DNA from: an uncultured Hyphomicrobiales bacterium | GTDB taxonomy: Bacteria > Pseudomonadota > Alphaproteobacteria > Rhizobiales > Ancalomicrobiaceae | Assembly: GCA_903930435.1 (NCBI GenBank) | Contig: CAIYYN010000013.1 | Span: 1-64,000, forward strand | DNA: 64,000 nucleotides | Reading direction: 5' to 3' | Shown: positions 17,810 to 25,861 of the stretch, one piece after another | Position numbering within the stretch: position 1 is the stretch's first letter | Layout: the number at the start of each line of letters is the position of its first letter | Position numbers and translations under genes: made by a program | Notes under the pieces: generated by a model | What the model was told of the DNA's origin: nothing | The model's input: only the letters and a program-made list of their open reading frames with translations | The model's database searches: none

Positions 17810-18370
17810 ATGGAAAATCGTGGATCCCTTGTTGCCATCTTTACAGATCACAAGGCGGCCGAGACGGCAGTCAAGGCACTTGCTGCGGCAGGCTTCGATA
17901 TCAAAGATCTCAGCATCGTCGGGAAGGGCTACACGGTCGAAGAGAAGGTCACTGGATTCTACTCGACAGGTGACAGGATGAAGTTCTGGGGAGCTGAGGG
18001 CGCCATGTGGGGTGGGCTCTGGGGGCTGTTTTTCGGCGGCCTTTTCCTTGCCGTTCCGCTCACCGGGGGCGTCTTTGTGCTCGGTGGCCTCGCTGCTGTC
18101 GTGGCTGCAGGGCTGGAGAACGCGATAGCTGTTGGAGCACTGGGTGTTATTGCCGCAGGGCTATATGACCTCGGGATTCCAAAGAACAGCGCTCTTAAGT
18201 ACGAGACGACCGTGCAGGCCGACGGATTCCTCGTCATGGCACATGGCAATGACGCCACACTTGGCCGGGCAAAAGCGATTCTCGCAACGAACAAGCCGGA
18301 TCATATCGCGTTCCACTCCGGTGTGCCGGTCGCATTCTCGGCGCCTTCGGCAGTGGCGGCGTCCGGGTGA
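17810..18370 (+). CDS. Glycine-rich membrane stress protein (YflT/17M-like N-terminus)
   Basis: A 186-residue protein. Residues 1-50 resemble the general stress protein 17M fold ('VAIFTDHKAAETAVKALAAAGFDIKDLSIVGKG'). A Gly/Leu-rich double membrane segment follows (about 65-125, 'GGLWGLFFGGLFLAVP', 'GGLAAVVAAGLENAIAVGALGVIAAG'), then a soluble tail with 'YETTVQADGFLVMAHG'. A close paralogue lies at 48145. Homologues are common among alphaproteobacterial stress genes but have no proven function. The ATG at 17810 matches the start of the paralogue. Confidence 0.8.
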   Translation: MENRGSLVAIFTDHKAAETAVKALAAAGFDIKDLSIVGKGYTVEEKVTGFYSTGDRMKFWGAEGAMWGGLWGLFFGGLFLAVPLTGGVFVLGGLAAVVAAGLENAIAVGALGVIAAGLYDLGIPKNSALKYETTVQADGFLVMAHGNDATLGRAKAILATNKPDHIAFHSGVPVAFSAPSAVAASG

Positions 18371-18428
18371 GGGGTAACTTCTACAGTCCCGCTTCAATCC
18401 AGGTCGGCAATCCGGCGAGCAGATTCGC

Positions 18429-18448
18429 GTAGTTTCCGACCCTCCCGC
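18429..18448 (+). promoter_or_regulatory. GTAG-TTCCGA box upstream of dnaJ remnant
   Basis: GTAGTTTCCGACCCTCCCGC, 108 bases before the GTG of the truncated J-domain gene. It remains although the gene is destroyed, suggesting the break is recent. Confidence 0.6.
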
Positions 18449-18478
18449 GAGTGGCTTAGGTCGATTATCAGGTCGGGA

Positions 18479-19591
18479 TTACGTATCGACACTTTGTTGA
18501 ACCGCAATCGTGGCTATCTTCCAGAGTCCCGACCATACCTTGGGGAGTTCGCCAAGTGGACGATCCCTATAAGGTTCTCGGTGTTGCTCGTGACGCAAGC
18601 GAAAAAGATATAAGCCGCGCCTACCGTAAGCTCGCAAAGCAGCATCGAAGCTGGTGACATTGATCAGGAGATCGGTCGCCAGCAATTCCAGTTCAGCCGG
18701 ATTGTCCATCAACATCGTCAGGTAGATAGCGGTTTCTTTTGGTTTCAAGGCGACGAGCGCCATTCGCCGCTCTATCCGACGTTGCAATGTTCCGAGCTTG
18801 TAGAGCGTAAAGTCATGAGCAGTTTTGGCGCGAATGAGTTCGATAACGCGGTCGAGCCAATCCTGCGACGAAATGAGAGAGGCAGGGCCCGTGGAAGGCG
18901 TGTCGTCGGCCGCAGCATGCCAGGAACCGACGTGCGCCGTGACCGAGCCAAATTGGGCAAGAACTTGAGGCATATCGATAATCCGGAGGACGTGATCCAC
19001 CACTCCAGTTGCAATCGCGCTGCGCGCCATGCCGTCGTAAGCGGTCTCGTCCGGATCCTGCGCGATGACTAGCCCGCCACTGGTCTTAATCGCCTGGGTA
19101 CCAATGCTCCCGTCGAAGCCCGTACCTGACAGGATGATGCACGCTGCTCTCGCGCCGTAGTCCCGCGCCAAGGATTGTAGCAGAAAGTCTATCGGTAGTC
19201 TGGCGCCGTGATGTACCGTCGGCACCGTGAGGTGGAGAGTTCCGCCTGAAACTGCGAGGTATTTGCCCGGCGGGTTCACATAGAGGTGGTTTCCGGCCAA
19301 GGCCATGCCATTCGCGGCATCAACGACTGTCATCCCGGTGTGGCTCGCAAGAAGCTCCACCATCATGCTTTTGTGCGTGGGATCGAGATGCTGGACGAGG
19401 ATGAAGGCCATCGTGTTCGTTTTCGGCAAAGCATCCAGAAGGTTTCGCGCAGCCTCCAAACCGCCTGCAGATGCGCCAATTCCAACAACGCCAAGCCTTT
19501 CAGCGTCAGCAGGAGGACCCCGCGCTAACAATGACCGCTTGCGTGGTAATCTGGCTAAGGTCGATGCAGATGAGGCGTGTTTCACGGTCAT
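18479..19591 (-). pseudogene. Truncated CheB-CheR hybrid; CheB methylesterase domain intact
   Basis: From the ATG at 19591 the product has a complete CheB-type methylesterase domain: catalytic S41 in 'GASAGG', H68 in 'VQHLDPTHKS' and D160 in 'GTGFDGSIG'. The N-terminal helical part of a CheR methyltransferase follows ('LQRRIERRMAL...LLATDLLINVTSF'). CheR similarity stops at 'VTSF', where 'FRD' is expected. The remaining ~55 residues are antisense translation of the dnaJ remnant and its upstream DNA. The CheR catalytic domain and any C-terminal PAS/kinase modules are lost. The CheB part might still fold and act. No che operon is adjacent. Confidence 0.85.
18556..18657 (+). pseudogene. 5' remnant of a DnaJ/CbpA-type co-chaperone gene
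   Basis: Starting at GTG 18556 (GGGGAG 10 bases upstream), 33 codons encode 'DDPYKVLGVARDASEKDISRAYRKLAKQH', the helix I-II part of a J-domain. The match stops just before the HPD motif that activates DnaK, and a TGA follows at 18655. From about 18646 onward the DNA belongs to the oppositely oriented cheB-cheR gene. This is a gene broken by a deletion or rearrangement, not a small functional protein. CbpM, the usual modulator of such co-chaperones, is encoded 4 kb away. Confidence 0.85.
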
Positions 19592-20298
19592 GTTTGTATC
19601 TATTTCATTTGTGGAAATTAAATTTGTAAAATATCGATAGCATAATTTCGAGGATAGAAGCAAAAATATCACAAATGTCGATTTGTTAACAATTACTAAG
19701 CTAATATCGTGATGTATTGAAGTGTACGACGATTTTATATACTTTATATAGTATCGCATACGGAACTAATATAGCGGATGAATATTATGCGCAAAAATTG
19801 CATGTCTATTATAAAATAACAACCTAAAGCTATCCAAGTTGGCAATTGTCCAAGCAGGGTTGGATCTCTCTAGCGCTGGAGATGCACTTGCACGCCATCC
19901 GCGCTGCGATGATCGTCAAATGCATGCCGTGGCTCCGGCTTCGATGACGCTGATTGCGTATTCGGCGGCGACCTTGGTCCATCAAATGGGGTTCACCGAC
20001 GGCTCCGGGATCTGCTCGTAACTCAACGCATACCTTAGCCTTCGGATGTCAGTGAAGAAGGTCTGCCTGCGTAGTTTCCGAGTCTGCGCAAAGGGATTGC
20101 ACGTCAACTAAAGTGATTGTGTCGGAGACATGGGTGAACGCCAAGCACTAGGCCGGAGCCGCCCAAATGCTCGAAGATCGATCGATCCGCCAAAATAAAA
20201 GATGTGAGGCGTAGCCGAAGGTATTTGAGCGTGCCTGGCGCACAACGCCAAAGCACTGCAAGCGGTCGATTTAACCCCACTTACCTCGGGAGCATTCC
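19592..20298. other. AT-rich region upstream of cheB, then non-coding DNA before wrbA
   Basis: About 700 bases. Roughly 19590-19840 is strikingly AT-rich (runs such as 'TTTATATACTTTATATAG') and forms the upstream region of the cheB remnant. The rest has normal composition and no convincing gene. The box at 20071-20089 faces wrbA. Confidence 0.6.
20071..20089 (+). promoter_or_regulatory. GTAG-TTCCGA box upstream of wrbA pseudogene
   Basis: GTAGTTTCCGAGTCTGCGC, about 210 bases before the ATG at 20299 and on the same strand. Confidence 0.6.
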
Positions 20299-20976
20299 AT
20301 GACCAAGGTTCTTATCCTATAATATTCCACATTCGGTCACATTGAAATGCTCGCCCACGCCATAGCGGAAGGTGCCCGTAAGGCTGGCGCAGAGGTTGAT
20401 ATAAAGCGGGTACCCGAGACGGTCGCCGACGAGGCCGTCAGGCACGTCGACCTAGACTCCGTTCAGGGCACGCCGCTTGGCAGAGTCGAGGATCTCGTAA
20501 GCTACGACGCTATCATTATAGGTACTCCCACGCACTTCGGCGCGCTGGGGCCTGAAATGACCAGCTTCCTCAATGCAGCAGCGGGTTTGTATGCGCGGGG
20601 AGCACTGAATGGTATCGTCGGTGGCGCTTTCACCGCAGTTGCCAAGGACGACGGCGAGCAGGAGAAAACGCTGCTCTCCATCCTCGCCACTCTCCTCAAT
20701 TTCGGAATGGTTGTCGTTGGTATTGACTATGGGCTTGCAGGGCAAGCGGCACCGACCGAAGCGCTTGGTGGCAGCTCCTACGGATCGACAACGATCACGG
20801 GCGGTCATGGTACTCGAATGCCATGGGACAGTGAGTTGGCCGGCGCTCGCTACCAGGGGCATCGCATCGCGGAAACGGCGAAGAGGCTTGCCGACCCCGA
20901 GCGCGCTGGCGAAGCTCGCCTCTCGACACCACAAGGCTCGAACATGACGGATCTAACGTCGTGGCTACCTGATTAA
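20299..20976 (+). pseudogene. wrbA: WrbA-type NAD(P)H:quinone oxidoreductase with in-frame stop at codon 8
   Basis: Reading from ATG 20299 gives '[32 protein letters not shown]'. The stop TAA at 20320-20322 stands where WrbA has Tyr (LYYSxxGH). The rest is intact and WrbA-like: 'YDAIIIGTPTHFGALGPEMTSFLN', 'GGAFTAVAKDDGEQEKTL', 'TTITGGHGTR' and 'ELAGARYQGHRIAE'. WrbA is a tetrameric FMN quinone reductase. Reinitiation at ATG 20347 would omit the first strand and the FMN-phosphate loop, so the product is probably inactive unless the stop is read through. A single TAT-to-TAA change explains it; a sequencing error is possible. Confidence 0.85.
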
Positions 20977-21050
20977 AATGGCCGGCCGCGTAGCACCTGT
21001 CCGGCGATATCCTGACAGGTGCGTCACTCCTCGAAGACTACTGAAAGACA

Positions 21051-21704
21051 TCAATCGACGGAGATATTGTTGAAGACCTGAGTGGTGCCCGCCGCAGACC
21101 AGACTGTTGTCGATGCCAAGTCCCAATCATGCAACGAGGGAACCGATCCCGTCAGCGTGACCCTGCCGTTCTCATCCGCTCGCACGTGGACGCTTTCGTC
21201 GTCGAAGAACCACGAACGCCCAATGGCATGCATGATGTCGTCGCTGAGGTTGGCTGTGTTGACGCGCGGCTTCAGTGTGATGTGATTGGTGACGCCGATC
21301 ACGCCATGCAATCCGTGCACGTCCTGTTCTGCGGCCTGCTGCTGATAGTGCCAACCGACCTGACCGGTCAATGTGACCCAGCCTTTTTCAACCTTTGCCA
21401 TGATCGAATCGCGCGGCAGGCTGACATCCCATGACAGTTGATTTGCGGCTACGGTGGCGATTTCGTCATCGGTTCGGCTAAGACCGGTGGGCACACGGAC
21501 CTCGATCTCCTCGGCGACGGCCCGCACGCCCTTGACGCGCCGGACAGCTTTTTCAGCTGCGAATTTCTGGATATAAGTCTCCACATGTCCTGAAAGTGTT
21601 ACGACGCCGGCCTTGGCCGTCACACCGATATGACCGGCCGTCACACTTGGCTCCCAGGTGAGTTCAGCCAAAACGAGTTTTTGCAGTTCGCTATCCGTGG
21701 ACAT
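21051..21704 (-). CDS. Triple BON-domain protein (OsmY-like)
   Basis: A 217-residue protein with three BON domains (about 4-70, 78-145 and 150-217), shown by repeated 'G.v.L.G.v......a...v..v.gv..v.n.i' patterns. It starts at 'MSTDSELQKLVLAEL'. Unlike OsmY it has no signal peptide, so it may be cytoplasmic. Closely similar to the protein encoded at 54492. BON proteins bind phospholipid or outer-membrane components in characterised cases. It is the last gene of an apparent cbpM-PRC-BON minus-strand group with gaps of 60 and 130 bases. Confidence 0.88.
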   Translation of the reverse strand: MSTDSELQKLVLAELTWEPSVTAGHIGVTAKAGVVTLSGHVETYIQKFAAEKAVRRVKGVRAVAEEIEVRVPTGLSRTDDEIATVAANQLSWDVSLPRDSIMAKVEKGWVTLTGQVGWHYQQQAAEQDVHGLHGVIGVTNHITLKPRVNTANLSDDIMHAIGRSWFFDDESVHVRADENGRVTLTGSVPSLHDWDLASTTVWSAAGTTQVFNNISVD

Positions 21705-21833
21705 TTGGGTCTCCGAAGGTTTCGAGATTAGTTTAAGAATATTGGTTTCTGGTGGAGTGGAGCCTCCGCAAAAAGGAAGCACCCTTAAGCAATGGTTAGA
21801 TCCTAGCATTCTCTGTTCAGCGTAAGGCGGTTT

Positions 21834-22673
21834 CTAAAAGCCTTCACTGACGGCGCTTCGGTCCTTCAAAATCTGTTTTGGCCTATTGAGAGAGCCTTCG
21901 CTCGACCGCCAGCCGTATCCAGGCCATAGATAATATCCATGCAGTCGCGCTTCCATGTCCTCATCGATCAGTTTCACTGGATCCCAAGGTGGGCTATTTC
22001 TGACCTTCTCGCGCGTCACACCGAGATAGACTTTACGATCCACATACTCGATCTCACGGATGGCAAACGGTGACATCAGCACGTGTTTGCCTAGCCACCA
22101 GTTACTGGTTGCGATAATGAGATAGCGAACGCCGAAGCCGTCATCGTCGACCAGCAGGTTTTCAACATGTCCGATGTCACCATCTTCGGCATGGACATGA
22201 TAGCCGGTGATCTCCGCCATGCTGCGCAAATTAGGATTTGCATCATTCTGGCTCCGCGTGATCTCCAGCGGGCGCGTCAGCTCTGGACCGCCGAAAAAGC
22301 GCTGCGGCCCAGCAAATTGGGTCGCCATGGTAGCACCATAAAGTCCGTTGCCCCAATAGGGATCCCAGCCGTAATAGTCGTATTGACTGGTCTCGATCTG
22401 TTGCGAAACTGGTTCGTGATCAAGAATGTTTGGACTGTCCTTAACCTGTGCCTTCGTTAGATCAACCGGCATGACCCTGTCGTTGTGATCGATTACGCCA
22501 ATGGCGGATGGATGAATCAGAACCTTGCGTCCGGTCAGCCACCCGCCCGTATCGACGACCAGCCAGCGGCATTGCCAGCTCCTATCGTCGAACAAAAAGT
22601 CCTTCACAGTTCCGATAGGGCCATCGCTGGCCTCAAGCGTATATCCGTGCATTGCTGTGGGAACGATAAGCAT
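21834..22673 (-). CDS. Cytoplasmic protein with two PRC-barrel domains
   Basis: A 279-residue protein with two PRC-barrel modules. The first is at about 1-80 ('LEASDGPIGTVKDFLFDDRSWQCRWLVVDTGGWLTGRKVLIHPSAI'). The second is at about 155-230 ('VHAEDGDIGHVENLLVDDDGFGVRYLIIATSNWWLGKHVLMSPFAI'). No signal peptide. This double-PRC type is widespread in Hyphomicrobiales near stress genes, with unknown function. It lies between cbpM and the BON gene on the same strand. Confidence 0.82.
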   Translation of the reverse strand: MLIVPTAMHGYTLEASDGPIGTVKDFLFDDRSWQCRWLVVDTGGWLTGRKVLIHPSAIGVIDHNDRVMPVDLTKAQVKDSPNILDHEPVSQQIETSQYDYYGWDPYWGNGLYGATMATQFAGPQRFFGGPELTRPLEITRSQNDANPNLRSMAEITGYHVHAEDGDIGHVENLLVDDDGFGVRYLIIATSNWWLGKHVLMSPFAIREIEYVDRKVYLGVTREKVRNSPPWDPVKLIDEDMEARLHGYYLWPGYGWRSSEGSLNRPKQILKDRSAVSEGF

Positions 22674-22732
22674 TGGGGCATCCTGAGTTGACAGTGTTGC
22701 TAAGGACTCGTTTGGCGCAGGGGATGATGCGA

Positions 22733-23086
22733 CTACGTACGCTGCGGCCAGCCTCGGTCGGTCATTAGGGTTTCATTGCGCAGATCAATTGGCCTAGCGT
22801 CGGGAGGAGAGGGGTTGCCTCCAGGTTGTGGGGCAAATCCACGCATATGGCGGCGCAGGTCATAGAGTTGGTCGAGGAGCAAGAGGACGATCGGGAGCGC
22901 ATCCTCGTTGACCCCGAGATCGTCACGCAGTTCCTGGATCAGCCGGACTCGGGCAACGTCAATGTCCTGAAACATATAGATTCCCATATCGTGATCCGGT
23001 CGGAGCCAATCGTTGGCGATCCACCGATCGAGATCCGGTCGACTTAGGCCACTGATCTCGCCGACAAGCAGATCGATACTGATCAT
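22733..23086 (-). CDS. cbpM: Chaperone modulator CbpM-like (MerR-like helix-turn-helix)
   Basis: A 117-residue protein with the CbpM pattern 'LDRWIANDWLRPD...MFQDIDVARVRLIQELRDDLGVNEDALPIVLLLLDQLYDLRRHMR' and a polar C-terminal tail. CbpM binds the J-domain of CbpA and inhibits it. The ATG at 23086 has ACGGAGA upstream. Longer in-frame extension to 23503 is unlikely because its composition is not CbpM-like and it would read across the box. No cbpA gene adjoins it; the only J-domain sequence in the window is the remnant at 18556. First gene of the cbpM-PRC-BON group. Confidence 0.82.
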   Translation of the reverse strand: MISIDLLVGEISGLSRPDLDRWIANDWLRPDHDMGIYMFQDIDVARVRLIQELRDDLGVNEDALPIVLLLLDQLYDLRRHMRGFAPQPGGNPSPPDARPIDLRNETLMTDRGWPQRT

Positions 23087-23216
23087 GGCAGTCTCCGTCG
23101 TTTGCCCGGAATTGGCTGCATTTACGGGCGTCCGGCCGCTCGGGAACGCCTTGCGCGAATGCGGATCTCGCAGCCACATGTCCGAACTCAAAACGGATAG
23201 TCGACTGCCGTCTCTT

Positions 23217-23236
23217 GCGGGAGGTTCGGAAACTAC
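23217..23236 (-). promoter_or_regulatory. GTAG-TTCCGA box upstream of cbpM-PRC-BON
   Basis: Read on the minus strand: GTAGTTTCCGAACCTCCCGC, 131 bases before the cbpM ATG and pointing at it. Its right half is nearly identical to that of the dnaJ-remnant box (CCTCCCGC). Confidence 0.6.
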
Positions 23237-23362
23237 GTGAATCCGCGCGCCGAAGCCCTCGCGTGAGTAGAACCCGAGCCTGACGCGGTGCGTGCGCAGC
23301 GGGCCTAGATACACAGGCTGCCGGCGGATGGCCTGAATGCGGCCATTTGCAAAGGACGCTGG

Positions 23363-24373
23363 ATGGCCCCCCGCCTTATCGCACCGCTGAGCTCTCGCAA
23401 GGTGCTCTACGCGTCCATCGCGGGCAATCTGGCGGTAGCTGCGACCAAATTCGGCGCCGCCGCCTGGACCGGAAGCTCGGTCATGTTGAGCGAGGCGGTC
23501 CATTCAACGGTCGATACCGGCAATTCAATTCTCATTCTCTACGGGATGCACCGGGCAAAACGGCGACCCAACCGTGAGCATCCGCTCGGGTATGGCCGGG
23601 AAATCTATTTCTGGAGCTTTGTCGTGGCCGTCCTTGTGTTTTCACTTGGGGCAGGCGTCGCGCTCTACGAAGGCATTGCGCATGTACTCCATCCGCAGCC
23701 GATCCAGAATGTGATGGTGAACTACATTGTGATCGGCATGTCCGCCCTCTTCGACGGCACGACGTGGTGGATCGCGCTCTCGAATTTCAAGGGGCGAAGG
23801 GCCTGGTCCGCCATCATCGGAGCCATCCATGACAGCAAGGATCCACCGTCCTTCATGGTCATCTTCGAAGACAGCGCATCCCTGATCGGTTTGGCCATCG
23901 CATTCGCCGGGACGATTCTCGCTGTCCTGTTCGACCAACCGATGATCGACGCGGTTGCCTCGCTGCTAATCGGTTTGCTGCTCGCCGTCACCGCGACATT
24001 ACTTGCTCGCGAGACCAAGGACCTCCTGATGGGCGAAGCCGCCGACCCAGGCATCGTCGCCGCGCTCCTTGGGCTCGCCCGGGAGATGGATGGAATCGCC
24101 CACGCCAACGGAATCGTGACCGTTCACATGGGACCGAGGCAGATCGTCGTCGCGCTCAGTCTGGAGTTTGCGGACGAATTGAAGACACCGGAGATCGAGG
24201 CCAAGGTGATCGAACTGGAGCGTCGTCTGCGCCTTGCTTTTCCCGATGTGATTGCCGTGTTTGTCCGGCCGCAGAGCGTCGAGGGCTACACGATGATGAT
24301 TGACAGCCGGTTTGGCCCGAAAATCAAGAAACCCGGCGACCTTCCTGCTGCGAATGGCAAAACGACAGAGTAG
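23363..24373 (+). CDS. Cation diffusion facilitator family transporter
   Basis: A 336-residue inner-membrane protein with about six helices and a C-terminal cytoplasmic domain (about 215-310). CDF signatures: 'VMLSEAVHSTVDTGNSILILYGMHRAKRRPNREHPLGYGREIYFWS' and 'SLIGLAIAFAGTILAVLFDQPMIDAVASLLIGLLLA'. Family members export Zn, Fe, Mn or Co in exchange for protons. The metal-site residues alone do not settle the substrate. AAAGGA precedes the ATG. Divergent from cbpM. Confidence 0.9.
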   Translation: MAPRLIAPLSSRKVLYASIAGNLAVAATKFGAAAWTGSSVMLSEAVHSTVDTGNSILILYGMHRAKRRPNREHPLGYGREIYFWSFVVAVLVFSLGAGVALYEGIAHVLHPQPIQNVMVNYIVIGMSALFDGTTWWIALSNFKGRRAWSAIIGAIHDSKDPPSFMVIFEDSASLIGLAIAFAGTILAVLFDQPMIDAVASLLIGLLLAVTATLLARETKDLLMGEAADPGIVAALLGLAREMDGIAHANGIVTVHMGPRQIVVALSLEFADELKTPEIEAKVIELERRLRLAFPDVIAVFVRPQSVEGYTMMIDSRFGPKIKKPGDLPAANGKTTE

Positions 24374-24389
24374 TTTCCGAGGCTATCGC
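24370..24389 (+). promoter_or_regulatory. GTAG-TTCCGA box upstream of the MFS-PFOR operon
   Basis: GTAGTTTCCGAGGCTATCGC overlaps the last codon of the CDF gene and ends 63-93 bases before the two candidate starts of the MFS gene. If functional it would control the whole operon to 32259. Confidence 0.6.
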
Positions 24390-24451
24390 TGGCGCTGGTT
24401 CCCCGACCACTCTCATCGTAGCTGACGTCCCGACCAATTCCCGGTCTGATC

Positions 24452-25786
24452 GTGTCGGCAGACGATGGGCGGGTTTTGGCAATGGCGACACTAGCGGTAC
24501 TCGTCCAACCGGCGGCGTCGAAAGACGATCCGAAAACAGCGTTCATCGTTGCATGGGGCCTTTGCCTCGTGTTCTATTTCCTTCAATACGCCTTGCGCTC
24601 AGCGCCGGGCGTCATGATCCCCGAACTGACGACTGCCTTCGGCCTCACGACGCTCGGCGTCAGCACGCTGCTCGGGCTTTACTATTACACCTACGCTGGA
24701 TTCGCGATCGTGGCGGGCGCCTCGCTTGATCGCTACGGAGCAAGGTTGCCGATCGTTGTCGGTGTCCTGGCGACAGCGCTCGGAAGTGTGTTGTTCGGGC
24801 TCGGCAGCATGGGCGCGGCAGATGGCGGACGCTTGCTGCAGGGCGCTGGCTCGGCCTTTGCCTTTACCGGCGCGGTGTTTTTGGCGGTGCACGGGTTTTC
24901 GGCTCGCTGGCTTGCCACAGCCGTTGGCTTCACTCAGCTGGCGGGCATGCTCGGCGGCTTTGCCGGGCAATTCGCTGTTTCGCCGATGGTTCATGGACTG
25001 ATCGCCTGGCAGTCGTTCTGGATCTACGCCGGGATCGCGCTGGCGCTCGTGGCGGTCCTTCTGTTCATCGCAACGCCCTCGCATGACGCCCCTGTCGCTG
25101 GAACCACACCTGGAAACACGTCGATCTGGGCGATGTTCGCCCCCTACAAGATCGTCCTGAGCAATCCGCAGTCCTGGATCTGCGGCTTGATCGGCGGCCT
25201 TCTGTTCATGCCGACGACCATCGGCGACATGATCTGGGGCGTGCCGTTCCTCGGCCATGTCGAAGGCGTGACGACGGCCGAGGCCGTTGCGCGTGCCTCA
25301 ATGGTGCCGCTCGGCTGGGTGATCGGTGCGCCACTGTTGGGTTATGCAGCCGACGTCATCGGCCGGCGCAAGCCGGTGCTCCTCGCTGGGATCGTGCTGA
25401 TGCTCATCTCCGGCATCGCCATCGCCTACTATGGCACGATGATCCCGCCTTATGTCGGCGGGCTCGCGTTTGGCATCGGATCCGGCGCCGCGATGATCCC
25501 CTACACGATGATCAAAGAGGCCAATCCGGACAAGGTGAAAGGCAGCGCCACCGGCGCGATGAATTTCCTTGTTTTCAGCCTCAGCGCCTTTCTCGCACCT
25601 GTCTTCGGCCTGGTCCTGTCGAAACTGTCGGGCGGCGGCGCACTGACCGTGCAGGTCTTCCAGCAGGCCGACACGATCTGGGTTGGGGCCGTCGTCCTCT
25701 CGTTCGTCCTGACCCTGTTCCTGCGCGAAACCGGCGTGGGCAGATCGCCTGCGCCCTCTGTCGCGCCGCTCAAGGTCATCCGTTGA
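24452..25786 (+). CDS. MFS transporter
   Basis: A 444-residue major facilitator with about twelve helices. 'LDRYGARLPIVVG' is the loop 2-3 motif and 'ADVIGRRKPVLLAGI' its second-half counterpart. It begins at GTG 24452 or, equally plausibly, ATG 24482; neither has a strong ribosome binding site. Substrate is unknown; its place as first gene of a pyruvate oxidoreductase operon suggests a carboxylic acid. It is followed after 75 bases by the FeS flavoprotein gene. Confidence 0.85.
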   Translation: MSADDGRVLAMATLAVLVQPAASKDDPKTAFIVAWGLCLVFYFLQYALRSAPGVMIPELTTAFGLTTLGVSTLLGLYYYTYAGFAIVAGASLDRYGARLPIVVGVLATALGSVLFGLGSMGAADGGRLLQGAGSAFAFTGAVFLAVHGFSARWLATAVGFTQLAGMLGGFAGQFAVSPMVHGLIAWQSFWIYAGIALALVAVLLFIATPSHDAPVAGTTPGNTSIWAMFAPYKIVLSNPQSWICGLIGGLLFMPTTIGDMIWGVPFLGHVEGVTTAEAVARASMVPLGWVIGAPLLGYAADVIGRRKPVLLAGIVLMLISGIAIAYYGTMIPPYVGGLAFGIGSGAAMIPYTMIKEANPDKVKGSATGAMNFLVFSLSAFLAPVFGLVLSKLSGGGALTVQVFQQADTIWVGAVVLSFVLTLFLRETGVGRSPAPSVAPLKVIR

Positions 25787-25861
25787 ACCGCGCGACCCAT
25801 CACGCCTGATCGGTGCGATCAGCCCATGCCTCCCCCGACACGCGCAGGATCGAGACAGCTC

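Noticed and set aside
12000-20000. EcfG-type general stress promoters (GGAAC, 16-17 bases, CGTT)
   Set aside because: GGAAC occurrences checked upstream of stress genes lacked CGTT at the right distance, so the HWE kinase cannot be linked to these genes that way.
22733-23503. Long N-terminal extension of cbpM to 23503
   Set aside because: Extension has no CbpM similarity and crosses the box at 23217 and the start of the divergent CDF gene. The internal ATG at 23086 has a good ribosome binding site.
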